The notes under the pieces were generated by a model. It worked only from the letters and a program-made list of their open reading frames with translations, did no database searches and was not told the origin of the DNA. From positions 1 through 64,000 of the forward strand of contig JAFTNJ010000003.1 in the NCBI GenBank assembly GCA_017451915.1: 64,000 nt of DNA, in the 5' to 3' direction. The position numbers and the translations under genes were made by a program. The first letter of the stretch is position 1. Each line of letters begins with the position of its first letter. Positions 33,351 to 41,402 of this stretch are shown here, piece after piece. Source of the stretch: Clostridia bacterium. GTDB lineage: Bacteria > Bacillota > Clostridia > Oscillospirales > CAG-272.

Positions 33351-34735
33351 TTGGGTCCCTTCCCTTCTTTTATCTCTTTCTTTTTTGTTTTCTTCCATTG
33401 CTTTTTGCTGTCTTTTACAACTGCAGACAGGGTGGCAAGTTGCTTGGCACTGTAAAGATGGAACATCAAAAGACGCAAATAGGTGGACGGATGATACTCC
33501 CCTTGATTGTCAGGATACCCCAGCAAAATGCTTCGCACGTCATTCTCGGAGCATTCCCGGAACTCGGTTGTGTTTTCGTTGGCGTCAATATTCAACTCTT
33601 TGGTCTTTTTCAAGGTTTCGGCGGTAATCTTCAATTTCAAAAGACAAGTCAAAGCCACGTTATAAATATCTCCTTCGAAATCCACGCTCAAAACACGTAA
33701 CGAGTCCATATCTACGTATTCCTCCAATTCGGAGATGCCCTGCTCGGTCAGCGTGTCCTCGTCAATATCGAATTCCTCTTTCAGCGCACGCTTGACCCAA
33801 CGCGTTACAAAATTGGGATAGGCTTCGCCCTTTGCATCATTTAGAAAATCTTCTCTTTCAATCTGCTCTCCCAGCGTGGCAGCCCACGTGGAGGGGTAAT
33901 CGTTTGATTTTACAGGGCTGATCTTAGACAAAATCACGTTGCCTTTGCTTGAAACCAGGATCAAATGCAAGCAAAAGCTGTTGATCAACGTATCCTCCGT
34001 ACGGTCTAACGTTTGGAGAAACATCTGACGAATCGCATCCTCCTGGGGTTTGGGCTCCACCGGTCGGTTTTGGTTGTCCAATCTGCGGAGATAATCCCAG
34101 GAAAACTGCAATTGGGACCACTTTGTTTTTTGCAAGCGAATCTCCACCTTGTTCCCTTTCATACTCCGCTCCACGTGCCGCACCGCATACCGATCCCGAT
34201 CATCCCCACGGCGACGAATGGTGTCGATCTTACGGCTATTCCGGCAGTATTCTTCATAGGCGGCATCATCGTATCCGATCAGATTGGCCTTGCCATCGGA
34301 AAAGGAATAGGCGCCGTCGACCCTGCTGTTTCGCAGATCGATGTAAATATCCTCAGGCATCCAGCCTCCCGGATTTTTGGGAATACAAATCGTCTTGTTA
34401 TATCCCCAGGAATAGGCACTCATTTTGGATTGATTCAAAAGCGGATCGGTGTGATCCTCCATGATCTTCAAAAAGGAATTCTCAATCTTTTTGGACACCC
34501 GGACACGATCAAATACCACGTTGAAAATCCAGAGAAACGCCACAACCGCCGCTCCGATCCACAAAAGGACAATGGAAAGCTTGGAGAAATTAAATACGCC
34601 GTAAGCTACCTCCACAAGAGAGGAAGAATCGGAAATATGCTCCACAACGATCCCCGCCAGATAGGAGAGCCAAATACTTAAAAACTTATTTTTAACAATT
34701 TCAGAAATCTTATAGATCCTCAATACAAGACTCAT
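33347..34735 (-). CDS. Membrane protein with C-terminal Nudix-like domain
   Basis: 462 residues, not recognised as a named family. Two hydrophobic helices at ~19-40 and ~50-76, then ~170 residues of cytoplasmic linker. Residues ~265-400 look like a degenerate Nudix fold: WAATLGEQI, then RWVKRALKEEFDID, which matches only the REUxEExGU half of the Nudix box and lacks the first Gly and Glu. The last ~25 residues are Lys-rich. It precedes and overlaps the DUF3267 protease gene. Membrane-tethered, Nudix-like proteins occur in nucleotide-signalling and defence contexts (family-level knowledge); the role here is inferred, not shown. Confidence 0.5.
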   Translation of the reverse strand: MSLVLRIYKISEIVKNKFLSIWLSYLAGIVVEHISDSSSLVEVAYGVFNFSKLSIVLLWIGAAVVAFLWIFNVVFDRVRVSKKIENSFLKIMEDHTDPLLNQSKMSAYSWGYNKTICIPKNPGGWMPEDIYIDLRNSRVDGAYSFSDGKANLIGYDDAAYEEYCRNSRKIDTIRRRGDDRDRYAVRHVERSMKGNKVEIRLQKTKWSQLQFSWDYLRRLDNQNRPVEPKPQEDAIRQMFLQTLDRTEDTLINSFCLHLILVSSKGNVILSKISPVKSNDYPSTWAATLGEQIEREDFLNDAKGEAYPNFVTRWVKRALKEEFDIDEDTLTEQGISELEEYVDMDSLRVLSVDFEGDIYNVALTCLLKLKITAETLKKTKELNIDANENTTEFRECSENDVRSILLGYPDNQGEYHPSTYLRLLMFHLYSAKQLATLSAVVKDSKKQWKKTKKKEIKEGKGPK

Positions 34736-34756
34736 CGTCCATACCTCTCGTAACGG

Positions 34757-35551
34757 TTATACCGTAACACAAAGCCCATCGTAAGCAACGTGAGCACCGA
34801 AGGCACGTACAATCTCCTCGGTCTCATGATGAGGCTTATGCAATGACGGCGCCAAGTGGGAAAGATAGATTGCCGTTTGGTCATTGATGATCTTTACCGT
34901 CCGCAACGACGGGAGCATCAAACGGATCATGGGAATGCTGTTGTGCTCGGCAAAACGCAGATCCCCCTCGTAATCCCCCACCGTACAGTCAAAGACGGCA
35001 AGATCCAGCTTGGCTCCGCGAAGGAAGCGATAGGTAGGATGCAGGAACCAGGCACCGTCACACCCGTAAAAAATCTTTTTACCGTCTTTTTCCAGCAAAA
35101 GATGCTGGGGGAAGGCCTCGGGTGCATGGTTGGCAGGCAATCCGGTAAGCTTGGTACCGTCGGCCATGCAGTAGGTTTCCAGCGGTGCCATGGGCATTAG
35201 CCGAACATTCTCCATGGCCTCCACCGAGGCATCCCGATGGATCCAAAGGCGCAGAGGCGAGGAGCACTCCCGCGCAATGGCGGCAATGTGCGCCGCTTGA
35301 AAATGGTCTCCGTGGAGATGGGTCACGATCACGTCGGTGATCTGTCCCGAAGGAATCCCCAGGATCCGCAGGGACTCCGGGGTATGAACGCCGCAATCCA
35401 CCAGCACAGACTCATTGATCAGCATAGCCGAGGAACGGCGGGCATCCTTATCGAAGCAATTCTTGTAATCGGTTTGCAGGCGTTTGGAAAAATCCGCGGC
35501 ACAGGTGCCGAGAAACTGCAAGCAAAACGTGGTTTCACTCGTGTTACACAT
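34757..35551 (-). CDS. Metallo-beta-lactamase-fold hydrolase, PhnP-related
   Basis: 264 residues, start at MCNTSETT. FLGTCAADF opening, then VDCGVH, THLHGDHFQAAHI (HxHxDH, ~88-93), NHAPEAFPQ, GCDGAWFL and a closing AYDGL tail like the paralogue at 30511-31350. It lacks the CxC-x2-C structural zinc site near the N-terminus that its paralogue has. Cytoplasmic. It lies 20 bases after the GNAT gene. Confidence 0.8.
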   Translation of the reverse strand: MCNTSETTFCLQFLGTCAADFSKRLQTDYKNCFDKDARRSSAMLINESVLVDCGVHTPESLRILGIPSGQITDVIVTHLHGDHFQAAHIAAIARECSSPLRLWIHRDASVEAMENVRLMPMAPLETYCMADGTKLTGLPANHAPEAFPQHLLLEKDGKKIFYGCDGAWFLHPTYRFLRGAKLDLAVFDCTVGDYEGDLRFAEHNSIPMIRLMLPSLRTVKIINDQTAIYLSHLAPSLHKPHHETEEIVRAFGAHVAYDGLCVTV

Positions 35552-35571
35552 ATCTTTCTCCTTTGAATCAT

Positions 35572-36021
35572 TCAATCCGGCTCCAGCGTCATGGTTACGT
35601 GAGGGATGCCCTCCTCCAAAAAGACGGGCGAGGCCTCCACAAATCCAAGACGCCGATAGAAACCGCAGGCGTGCTGTTGAGAATGCAAAACGAAAGTACG
35701 GCAAGGCATGCGCCGACGGATTGCGGGAATGGCCTCCTGCATGAGGCGGGTGCCGTATCCCTTGCCGTGGGGAATGGAGAGAACTCTGCCGATCTGAACC
35801 GCGTCCTCCTCGGTACGGTACGCGCGCAGATAGGCCAGAATCCTGCCGTCCTGCTCCAGGAAACAATGCAAGCTATCGTAATCCACGCCGTCAAAGTCCC
35901 GGCAGACGATGTGCTGCTCCATCAAAAAGACTTCGGTTCTAGCCCGCACGATCTCATAGAGCTCTTTGGTAGTCAATTCGTCAAAAAATTTAATCTTCAG
36001 AGTTCCTTCCAACACAGACAC
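35572..36021 (-). CDS. GNAT N-acetyltransferase, ElaA-like
   Basis: 149 residues. GNAT fold: ELYEIVRARTEVFLMEQHIVCRDFDGVD opening typical of ElaA, acetyl-CoA loop IPHGKGYGTRLMQEAI (~86-101) and the HSQQHACGFYRRLGFVEAS alpha4-beta6 segment. Its substrate is unknown. An acetyltransferase among several deacetylases and acetyl-esterases is notable. Confidence 0.85.
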   Translation of the reverse strand: MSVLEGTLKIKFFDELTTKELYEIVRARTEVFLMEQHIVCRDFDGVDYDSLHCFLEQDGRILAYLRAYRTEEDAVQIGRVLSIPHGKGYGTRLMQEAIPAIRRRMPCRTFVLHSQQHACGFYRRLGFVEASPVFLEEGIPHVTMTLEPD

Positions 36022-36039
36022 TCCTTTCGATAGCGGGTT

Positions 36040-36765
36040 TTATCCACCCGTGACCGCATTGATCGCGTTGATAACGGTTGCGCGCTCCTGCTCGGTCACC
36101 GGCTCGTCGAACTCATCAAAGGTATTATTGGAAACGTCCTTCCCTGTAAGGGTCTTGAACCAACAAAGGGCCAACAGATAACGCCCTGCCCCCCGCGAGG
36201 CGTGGTAGGTATCCCGATGCACCTTCTCTATGCCGCTTTGAGAGGCGAGAAGCATGGCCTTGCCGCAAGGAATGATGGCATCGGCTTCGATGGCCTTAGC
36301 CGCGCGCTCGTAGCACTCCTGCGCCCGCGCAAACATCTCCTCGGGGGTACGGTAGCCCATTTTTTCCAGCAGACGCTTGCTGTCCTTTTCGTATGCCCAG
36401 GTCTGATGGATCAGGATCTTGGCATGGGGACAGTATTTTCGGACATACGCAGCCAGGGCCTCGACGTAGGGAGAATAGGTTTGATATTGGTCGCTGTAAT
36501 GGCTGGCCTGCTGAAGGGTAACGTAGTCCCAATCGTCGCTAACCAACGCCTGACGAATGGACACCTTGATGCCGGTCTTTTCACCGTTGAACTCAAAATC
36601 GTATGCGGCGTTGTCATCCAGCATATTAAGATAATGACTGCGCAAGGAGCAGCCGCCAATGTAGAGATTGACGGCTTTGAGTGCCACTCCGTCATGCTTG
36701 GCGATATCATGCAGATACCGATGGGCATCCTGGGAAAAGCTGTTGCCAATGGATAAAATCTTCAT
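36040..36765 (-). CDS. DUF4886 SGNH-type hydrolase (B)
   Basis: 241 residues. Same blocks as the copy at 28940: KILSIGNSFSQDAHRYLHDIA, NLYIGGCSLRSHYLNM, WDYVTLQQASHYSD, and the terminal DTYHASRGAGRYLLALCWFKTLTG. It is paralogous to the first copy over most of its length. No signal peptide. Confidence 0.78.
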   Translation of the reverse strand: MKILSIGNSFSQDAHRYLHDIAKHDGVALKAVNLYIGGCSLRSHYLNMLDDNAAYDFEFNGEKTGIKVSIRQALVSDDWDYVTLQQASHYSDQYQTYSPYVEALAAYVRKYCPHAKILIHQTWAYEKDSKRLLEKMGYRTPEEMFARAQECYERAAKAIEADAIIPCGKAMLLASQSGIEKVHRDTYHASRGAGRYLLALCWFKTLTGKDVSNNTFDEFDEPVTEQERATVINAINAVTGG

Positions 36766-36804
36766 AACGCACCTCTAATACAAGAATCGATGAATGATAC
36801 AAAT

Positions 36805-37506
36805 TTACGATTGACAGGCGATGATAAAATCACCGAAGAGCGATCGATTGCAGGCGTCGATCTCAAACAGGCGCTCGGGGTGCCATTGGTAGGCCCGCAG
36901 ATAGCGCGCCCCGCGCAAGCAGAAGGCCTCCACAACCCCGTCATCGGCCAGCGCCATGGGTTCAAGATCGGCTCCCAATGCCTTGACCGCCTGATGATGA
37001 AAGCTGTTTGCCGTCATGCGCTTGGAGGAGATCAGAGCGTACAAGGGGGTATTTTCCAGGATCTGCACCTCATGGGACGGTGCAAACCGCGGCTCGGTTT
37101 GCTTGTGTGAGATCGGCCCCGGACGCTCGCTGGGCAGGTCCTGATAGAGGGTTCCTCCCAGGGCCACGTTGACCAGCTGAGCACCGCGACAAATGGCCAT
37201 GATCGGCTTGCCTGTAGGAAGCACCCGCTCCAAAACACCAAACTCCAGCTCGTCACGTAAGGGTTGGATCGCTCCGCAGGTTGCCTTGGGTGTCTCTCCA
37301 TAATACTTTGGATCGATATCTTCCCCACCCGTGAACAAAAAGCCATCGCAAAGCTCGACAAAGCGATCCCGTGTGGACGCCTCGGTAACGTAGGGCAACA
37401 AAAGCGGAAAGCCCCCCGAGCACTCAATGGCGTTCACGTAGGAAATTAAAATTCTCGTGCTTTTCTCGGAATCGATCTCTCCGAGAATTCCAATGATAGG
37501 TTTCAT
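36805..37506 (-). CDS. Class I glutamine amidotransferase-like (PuuD-type) hydrolase
   Basis: 233 residues. Gamma-glutamyl-gamma-aminobutyrate hydrolase family: GFLFTGGEDIDPKYYGE, nucleophile AICRGAQLVNVALGG (Cys ~107), SFHHQAVK and the His-Glu pair in QWHPERLF (~213-220). Hydrolyses gamma-glutamyl amides in polyamine catabolism in model species. No puu genes are nearby, so the substrate is open. Confidence 0.87.
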   Translation of the reverse strand: MKPIIGILGEIDSEKSTRILISYVNAIECSGGFPLLLPYVTEASTRDRFVELCDGFLFTGGEDIDPKYYGETPKATCGAIQPLRDELEFGVLERVLPTGKPIMAICRGAQLVNVALGGTLYQDLPSERPGPISHKQTEPRFAPSHEVQILENTPLYALISSKRMTANSFHHQAVKALGADLEPMALADDGVVEAFCLRGARYLRAYQWHPERLFEIDACNRSLFGDFIIACQS

Positions 37507-37530
37507 AAGGATTGCCTTTCTACTGAATAC

Positions 37531-38178
37531 TCAGCACCCAATATTATCGGCAGAATACTTTTCCAGCTCAAAGCCTTCCACCTTGATCTCGGCGGCCGAA
37601 ATTCCCAGCTCACCGCAGATCACCGAGAGCACCTTGCCACCCATGTAGGCCGCGCCCGCGGGGGTGTTGTAGTGTGTCATGTCCGAGCAACATTCAGCGG
37701 GGGCGTTTTTGGTATGGGCATAGAGATCGTTGATCAGGGTATCGGTTCCCTTCAAAGTCTCCAGAGCCACGGCGTTGTAGCGTTCAATGATGGCATTGTG
37801 ACGGTGGAAGATGGGACTTTTGTAGCCTTCCTCACGCACAGCAGTGGAGGTAGCAAAGACCACCTTTGCCTTTGGGAAAAGAACCCCGATCCGCCGCCGG
37901 ATGCGTCGAAGCATCTCGGCGTAATGCTCGGGAGAGGAGATGGGCTCGTCGTCATAGAGCTCGACCACATCCCAAAGGCCCGAATTCCAATGCACCAGAT
38001 CCACGTCATCGGGCCATTCGCCCTTTTTCTTCCAATCGTGGAGATAGCGCAGAGTGTATTGCGAAAACTTGCAGTTCTCCGAAGGATAATAAACCTCGGC
38101 CACGCCGTCCAAGGCCTCTTTTACATACTTGTCGTACCCCATGCGGATGGAGTCACCGATCAGAACGATTTTTTTCAT
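37531..38178 (-). CDS. SGNH/GDSL hydrolase
   Basis: 215 residues, start at MKKIVLIGDSIRMGY behind AAAAGGAG. SGNH blocks: GDSIR (block I Ser), VHWNSGLWDVV (block III Asn) and DMTHYNTPAGAAYMGG (Asp/His block V). Family members are GDSL-type carbohydrate esterases. No signal peptide. It is the first gene after the repeat block at 38216-38405 and so the most upstream member of the hydrolase array proper. Confidence 0.8.
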   Translation of the reverse strand: MKKIVLIGDSIRMGYDKYVKEALDGVAEVYYPSENCKFSQYTLRYLHDWKKKGEWPDDVDLVHWNSGLWDVVELYDDEPISSPEHYAEMLRRIRRRIGVLFPKAKVVFATSTAVREEGYKSPIFHRHNAIIERYNAVALETLKGTDTLINDLYAHTKNAPAECCSDMTHYNTPAGAAYMGGKVLSVICGELGISAAEIKVEGFELEKYSADNIGC

Positions 38179-38215
38179 GTTGTTGCTCCTTTTAATATGT
38201 TGGATGTGATTGTAT

Positions 38216-38405
38216 GTTTTTCCTCGTTTCAAAATCAGGGCGTTTTTGATTTTAAACACTGTACTCGTAGGGGCGAACTGTGTTCGCCCGCATAATTGGG
38301 TAAAATTTTCTTCTTTTCGGGCGAACGCAGTTCGCCCCTACGGGGTTTACGGTGATTTCTCGTCAGACACACGACACTCTCAATATGAGGCAAGACTCCA
38401 AAAGG
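38216..38405. repeat. Repeat unit with copy of rumA 3' end (copy 1)
   Basis: This segment matches 39868-40065 in the same orientation. Shared landmarks are a TTTTTCCT start, GTTTTTGATTTT, GTAGGGGCG, CGCCCCTACGGG and then CGTCAGACA-ACGACACT, which in the other copy is the coding 3' end of the rRNA methyltransferase gene. Within it, 24-base arms at 38267-38290 and 38318-38341 form an inverted repeat with one mismatch. The rumA-like part at 38360-38405 reads LPHIESVVCLTR on the minus strand. Confidence 0.7.
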
Positions 38406-38443
38406 CATCAAAATGTGGACTGTTGTTTCAAAAGTCCTAATTT

Positions 38444-39214
38444 TTACAGGTGTTCTTCGAAAAACGTACTCATGAACCCGTTTTGGGTCAGGAAATCGAA
38501 TGTTGCGCTCAATTTTTTTTCAAAATTCGGTTGATAACGGGGATAATCCGGGTAAAAATACTGCTCATGAATCATCACCTTGATAAAGTCACGGGATTTT
38601 AGCTCGTTTAGCCGAGATAATATTTCTTCTGTTGCGTGAAGATTCAAAATAATATCAATCCCCGCGTAAGAGACGCCATTTTGTGAAACGATCTCTCCAC
38701 GTCGTATCAAACCGCACTCTTGGGCGGTATTTTGATACGATGCGCGCGGCGAATCCTCAGTTCCGTATAATCCAAGCAGCCCTTCAACACCGTTATCCTT
38801 TAACGCCCCAAGCCCCTGATGGGTGGCAAGACAGTAATGAAGTGTGGTGGTTCTGCCAAGCGCGAGGGGTGAGGCGAAACGGACGATTTCACGATGAACG
38901 TTTTGACAGTCGCCGGATACCTCATCATATCCCGCATGCTCGTAGGGCTTTACGTTCTCGATTCTTGCGTGGAAAGAGAGCTTTAACCAATCGCTATTAT
39001 CCTGCCATTCATCCTTATATCGATCAGTCATATGGGATAGATCAAAGCCCTCGACCTCATAAAAGAGATTGAGTTGCACCTTCACTCCGTATTTTTGATG
39101 TAACCGCTTATACATGTTGAAGTACGGATGTTCAAAAATACTCCCGTAAGTACCGTGGGTGAGTTCCTTGAAGCAACGAATATTATCGTCAACGGTAAAA
39201 CAAAAGCTTTTCAT
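38444..39214 (-). CDS. NodB-like polysaccharide deacetylase-fold protein
   Basis: 256 residues, start at MKSFCFTVDDNIR behind AAGGAG. FTVDDN stands where NodB enzymes have F(S)DDG; KLSFHARIE and the closing KVMIHEQYFYPDYP (second His region) fit a glycoside-deacetylase barrel, but the HxxxH of the classical site is not obvious, so activity is uncertain. It lies between two partial copies of the rumA 3' end, which suggests arrival as inserted cargo. Confidence 0.6.
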   Translation of the reverse strand: MKSFCFTVDDNIRCFKELTHGTYGSIFEHPYFNMYKRLHQKYGVKVQLNLFYEVEGFDLSHMTDRYKDEWQDNSDWLKLSFHARIENVKPYEHAGYDEVSGDCQNVHREIVRFASPLALGRTTTLHYCLATHQGLGALKDNGVEGLLGLYGTEDSPRASYQNTAQECGLIRRGEIVSQNGVSYAGIDIILNLHATEEILSRLNELKSRDFIKVMIHEQYFYPDYPRYQPNFEKKLSATFDFLTQNGFMSTFFEEHL

Positions 39215-39225
39215 TTTTTCTCCTT

Positions 39226-39270
39226 GTGAGACAGAGGGCACTTTCGATGTGGGGCAAGAGTTCAAAAGGT
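39226..39270. repeat. Partial rumA 3'-end repeat (copy B)
   Basis: Minus strand reads LPHIESALCLT, homologous to the rumA-like ends at 38360-38405 and 40031-40062 and in the same direction. It shares with copy 1 the preceding CCTTTTG and TCTTGCC. It abuts the RBS of the NodB-like gene. Confidence 0.65.
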
Positions 39271-39288
39271 ATATTTTATAATCTGCGG

Positions 39289-39795
39289 TCAAGCCAACTC
39301 AAGATCAACAAATTCCTTTTTCGCATCAACAAATTTCAACGAAAGCCAATCAAATCCAATGGATTTTGCTTGCTCCCAATCCAAAGTTCCATACATCAAT
39401 ATGACCTCGCCGTTTTCGTTGAATTCATATTCTTCTCGTTCATCTTCGTAATCAATTGAGTATCCAAGCGCAATTTGCACTTTCCCGCTATAATACTCAT
39501 AATGTTTTAATTCTCTTGTAGCGTCATCGCATGGTTCATTGCAAAACATTGCATCATATCCGTGCTTCATTCCGTCAAAAATAGTGAACTCTTCGTTTGT
39601 TTCAGGATCTTTCGCAACAATCAAGCATGGAAATTCGGCATCGACAATATATGGTATTTTTTTAATTTTCACAGTATCTCCGTAAAAATATATTTCTAAA
39701 TTTGTGTTGCCTGTGGAAGAAGCAAGTATTCCAACAGTAGAATCTTTTTTCTCTTTTACATCTGTTATGTATTTTTCTAAATAATAAGGTATCAT
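39289..39795 (-). CDS. Hypothetical AT-rich cargo protein
   Basis: 168 residues, not recognised. Soluble, acidic, with many Tyr/Glu/Lys and beta-type segments (LEIYFYGDTVKIKKI; GKVQIALGYSIDYED). Base and codon use are far more AT-rich than the neighbours (AAA, GAA, TAT, AAT), a sign of transfer. It is flanked by the full rumA 3' repeat upstream and the partial repeat downstream. An immunity- or SMI1-like role would fit the size and acidity but is only a guess. Confidence 0.55.
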   Translation of the reverse strand: MIPYYLEKYITDVKEKKDSTVGILASSTGNTNLEIYFYGDTVKIKKIPYIVDAEFPCLIVAKDPETNEEFTIFDGMKHGYDAMFCNEPCDDATRELKHYEYYSGKVQIALGYSIDYEDEREEYEFNENGEVILMYGTLDWEQAKSIGFDWLSLKFVDAKKEFVDLELA

Positions 39796-39867
39796 TTCTT
39801 TTCCCCTCTCGATATGTGAACCATTACTGCTGTAAATGAGAGTTTCGAGTTTTGCTCAAAAGTAACA

Positions 39868-40065
39868 TTTTTCCTATGCAAAATTGGGACGTTTTTGATT
39901 TTGAGCACGAGATTCTTTGTAGGGGCGGGCATTGCCCGTCCGTTTTTATTTATCGCTTATTTTTCGTTTTCTGACGACCAAACACCACGCAAGCGTGGCA
40001 GTCGCCCCTACGGGCTTTGCGGTCATTTTCGCGTCAGACAAACGACACTTTCGACGTGCCCCGTC
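39868..40065. repeat. Repeat unit at the genuine rumA 3' end (copy 2)
   Basis: Counterpart of the block at 38216-38405; includes GTAGGGGCG (39919-39927) and CGCCCCTAC (40003-40011) facing each other, then the last codons of the methyltransferase gene. The inner arms differ from copy 1. Confidence 0.7.
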
Positions 40066-41402
40066 CTCGGAAACATATCAACCGGCGTAACCTCACCGAT
40101 TTCGTATCCGAGTTCCTTGAAAAGAACACAATCCCTCGCCAACGTATCGGGATTACAAGAAACATAGACGATATGATTAAAATTCCGTTTAGCAAGATAG
40201 GAAATCAACTCGGGCGTGCTGCCCTTTCGGGGCGGGTCGAGGATCACCGTGGCGTTTTCGATCCTGCCGTGGGAATTCTCGGCGTTCTCCAAAAGCCTTT
40301 CGGCGTCTGACGCGTCGCCGCAGTAGAAAAAGGCGTTCTTGATATTATTTCTTTCGGCGTTCTCGGCGGCGCACTTTGCGGCTTCGTCCACGATCTCAAT
40401 GCCGATCACTTCCTTGGCTTTGTCCGCCATAGAAAGCCCGATGGTGCCGATGCCGCAGTAGAGATCCAACAGGGTCTCGTTTCCCGTCAGCTCTGCCTTC
40501 TCCTTGGCAATGCCGTAGAGCATCTCGCAGGCGTTTCGGTTGACCTGATAGAAGGAGCCCGCCGAAATATTGAATTTCAAACCGCAGAGCTCGTCCTCGA
40601 TCCAAGCCCTTCCCGAAAGGAGGCGGTACTCCTTTCCCAGCACCACGTTGGTGCTTTGGGTATTGGTATTGAGCAGAATACTCTTGACCTGCGGGAATTC
40701 TTTTTCCAAGCCCTCGCAGAGCTCCTTTTCATGGGGCAAGCCCTTGCCATTGACCACAAGGCAGACCATGATCTCCCCGGTTTTGGCTCCCGTGCGGAGG
40801 TAGATATGGCGCAACAGCCCCTTGCCGCTTTCCTCGTCGTAGGCCTTGATATGATTGCGATTGCAAAAATCGCAGATGTAGGCCGTCAGCGCGGCAAAAA
40901 CGGGGGGCTGGAGCTTACAATCGTCGGCGGGTACCAGACGATGGGTACCCGTGGCGAAAAAGCCCACCTCCACGCCGTTTTTGCCGTTTCGGACGGGATA
41001 TTGGGCCTTATTTCGGTAGCCCGTCAGCTCTCCCGTGTGGACCACGGGGGCGATCTCCACGTTGGTCAGTCCTGCCTTGCGGAAGGAATTCTTGACGTAT
41101 TCCCGCTTCATTTCCAATTCGTGCTCGTAAGACAGATGACGGTAGACGCATCCGCCGCACCCTTTTGCCTTACAATCGGCCTCGCAACGCCAAGGGGAGG
41201 GCTCGATCAGCCGCTCAATCCTTGCCACCAGGTAATTTTTGGTCACCTTGATCACGCGGGCATCCAACCGGTCTCCTGTGACGGCATCCCGTACGAAGAC
41301 CACCTGTCCGCGGTTGTTTTCACCATCCCGCAGATGCCCCACGCCGCAACCAAGGTTATTGATCTCCTCTATGGTGAGGGTAATAATGTCATTCTTTTGC
41401 AT
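40023..41402 (-). CDS. 23S rRNA (uracil-5-)-methyltransferase, RumA/TrmA family
   Basis: 459 residues. TRAM domain at ~1-60; a cysteine cluster CEADCKAKGCGGC (~73-85) for an iron-sulphur site; SAM-binding LLDLYCGIGTIGLSMA (~302-317); ILDPPRKGS (~390-398); catalytic Cys in YVSCNPDTLARD (~416-427); closing GHVESVVCLTRK. It methylates U747 and/or U1939 of 23S rRNA in family members. The stop codon of the upstream metallophosphatase overlaps its ATG by one base. The closing segment is the same type of site used by several integrative elements in other Firmicutes. Confidence 0.93.
   Translation of the reverse strand: MQKNDIITLTIEEINNLGCGVGHLRDGENNRGQVVFVRDAVTGDRLDARVIKVTKNYLVARIERLIEPSPWRCEADCKAKGCGGCVYRHLSYEHELEMKREYVKNSFRKAGLTNVEIAPVVHTGELTGYRNKAQYPVRNGKNGVEVGFFATGTHRLVPADDCKLQPPVFAALTAYICDFCNRNHIKAYDEESGKGLLRHIYLRTGAKTGEIMVCLVVNGKGLPHEKELCEGLEKEFPQVKSILLNTNTQSTNVVLGKEYRLLSGRAWIEDELCGLKFNISAGSFYQVNRNACEMLYGIAKEKAELTGNETLLDLYCGIGTIGLSMADKAKEVIGIEIVDEAAKCAAENAERNNIKNAFFYCGDASDAERLLENAENSHGRIENATVILDPPRKGSTPELISYLAKRNFNHIVYVSCNPDTLARDCVLFKELGYEIGEVTPVDMFPRTGHVESVVCLTRK

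Noticed and set aside
38216..40065. Repeats considered as a CRISPR array
   Set aside because: Only two or three copies, irregular spacing filled by genes, inverted-repeat character and a coding origin (rumA 3' end).
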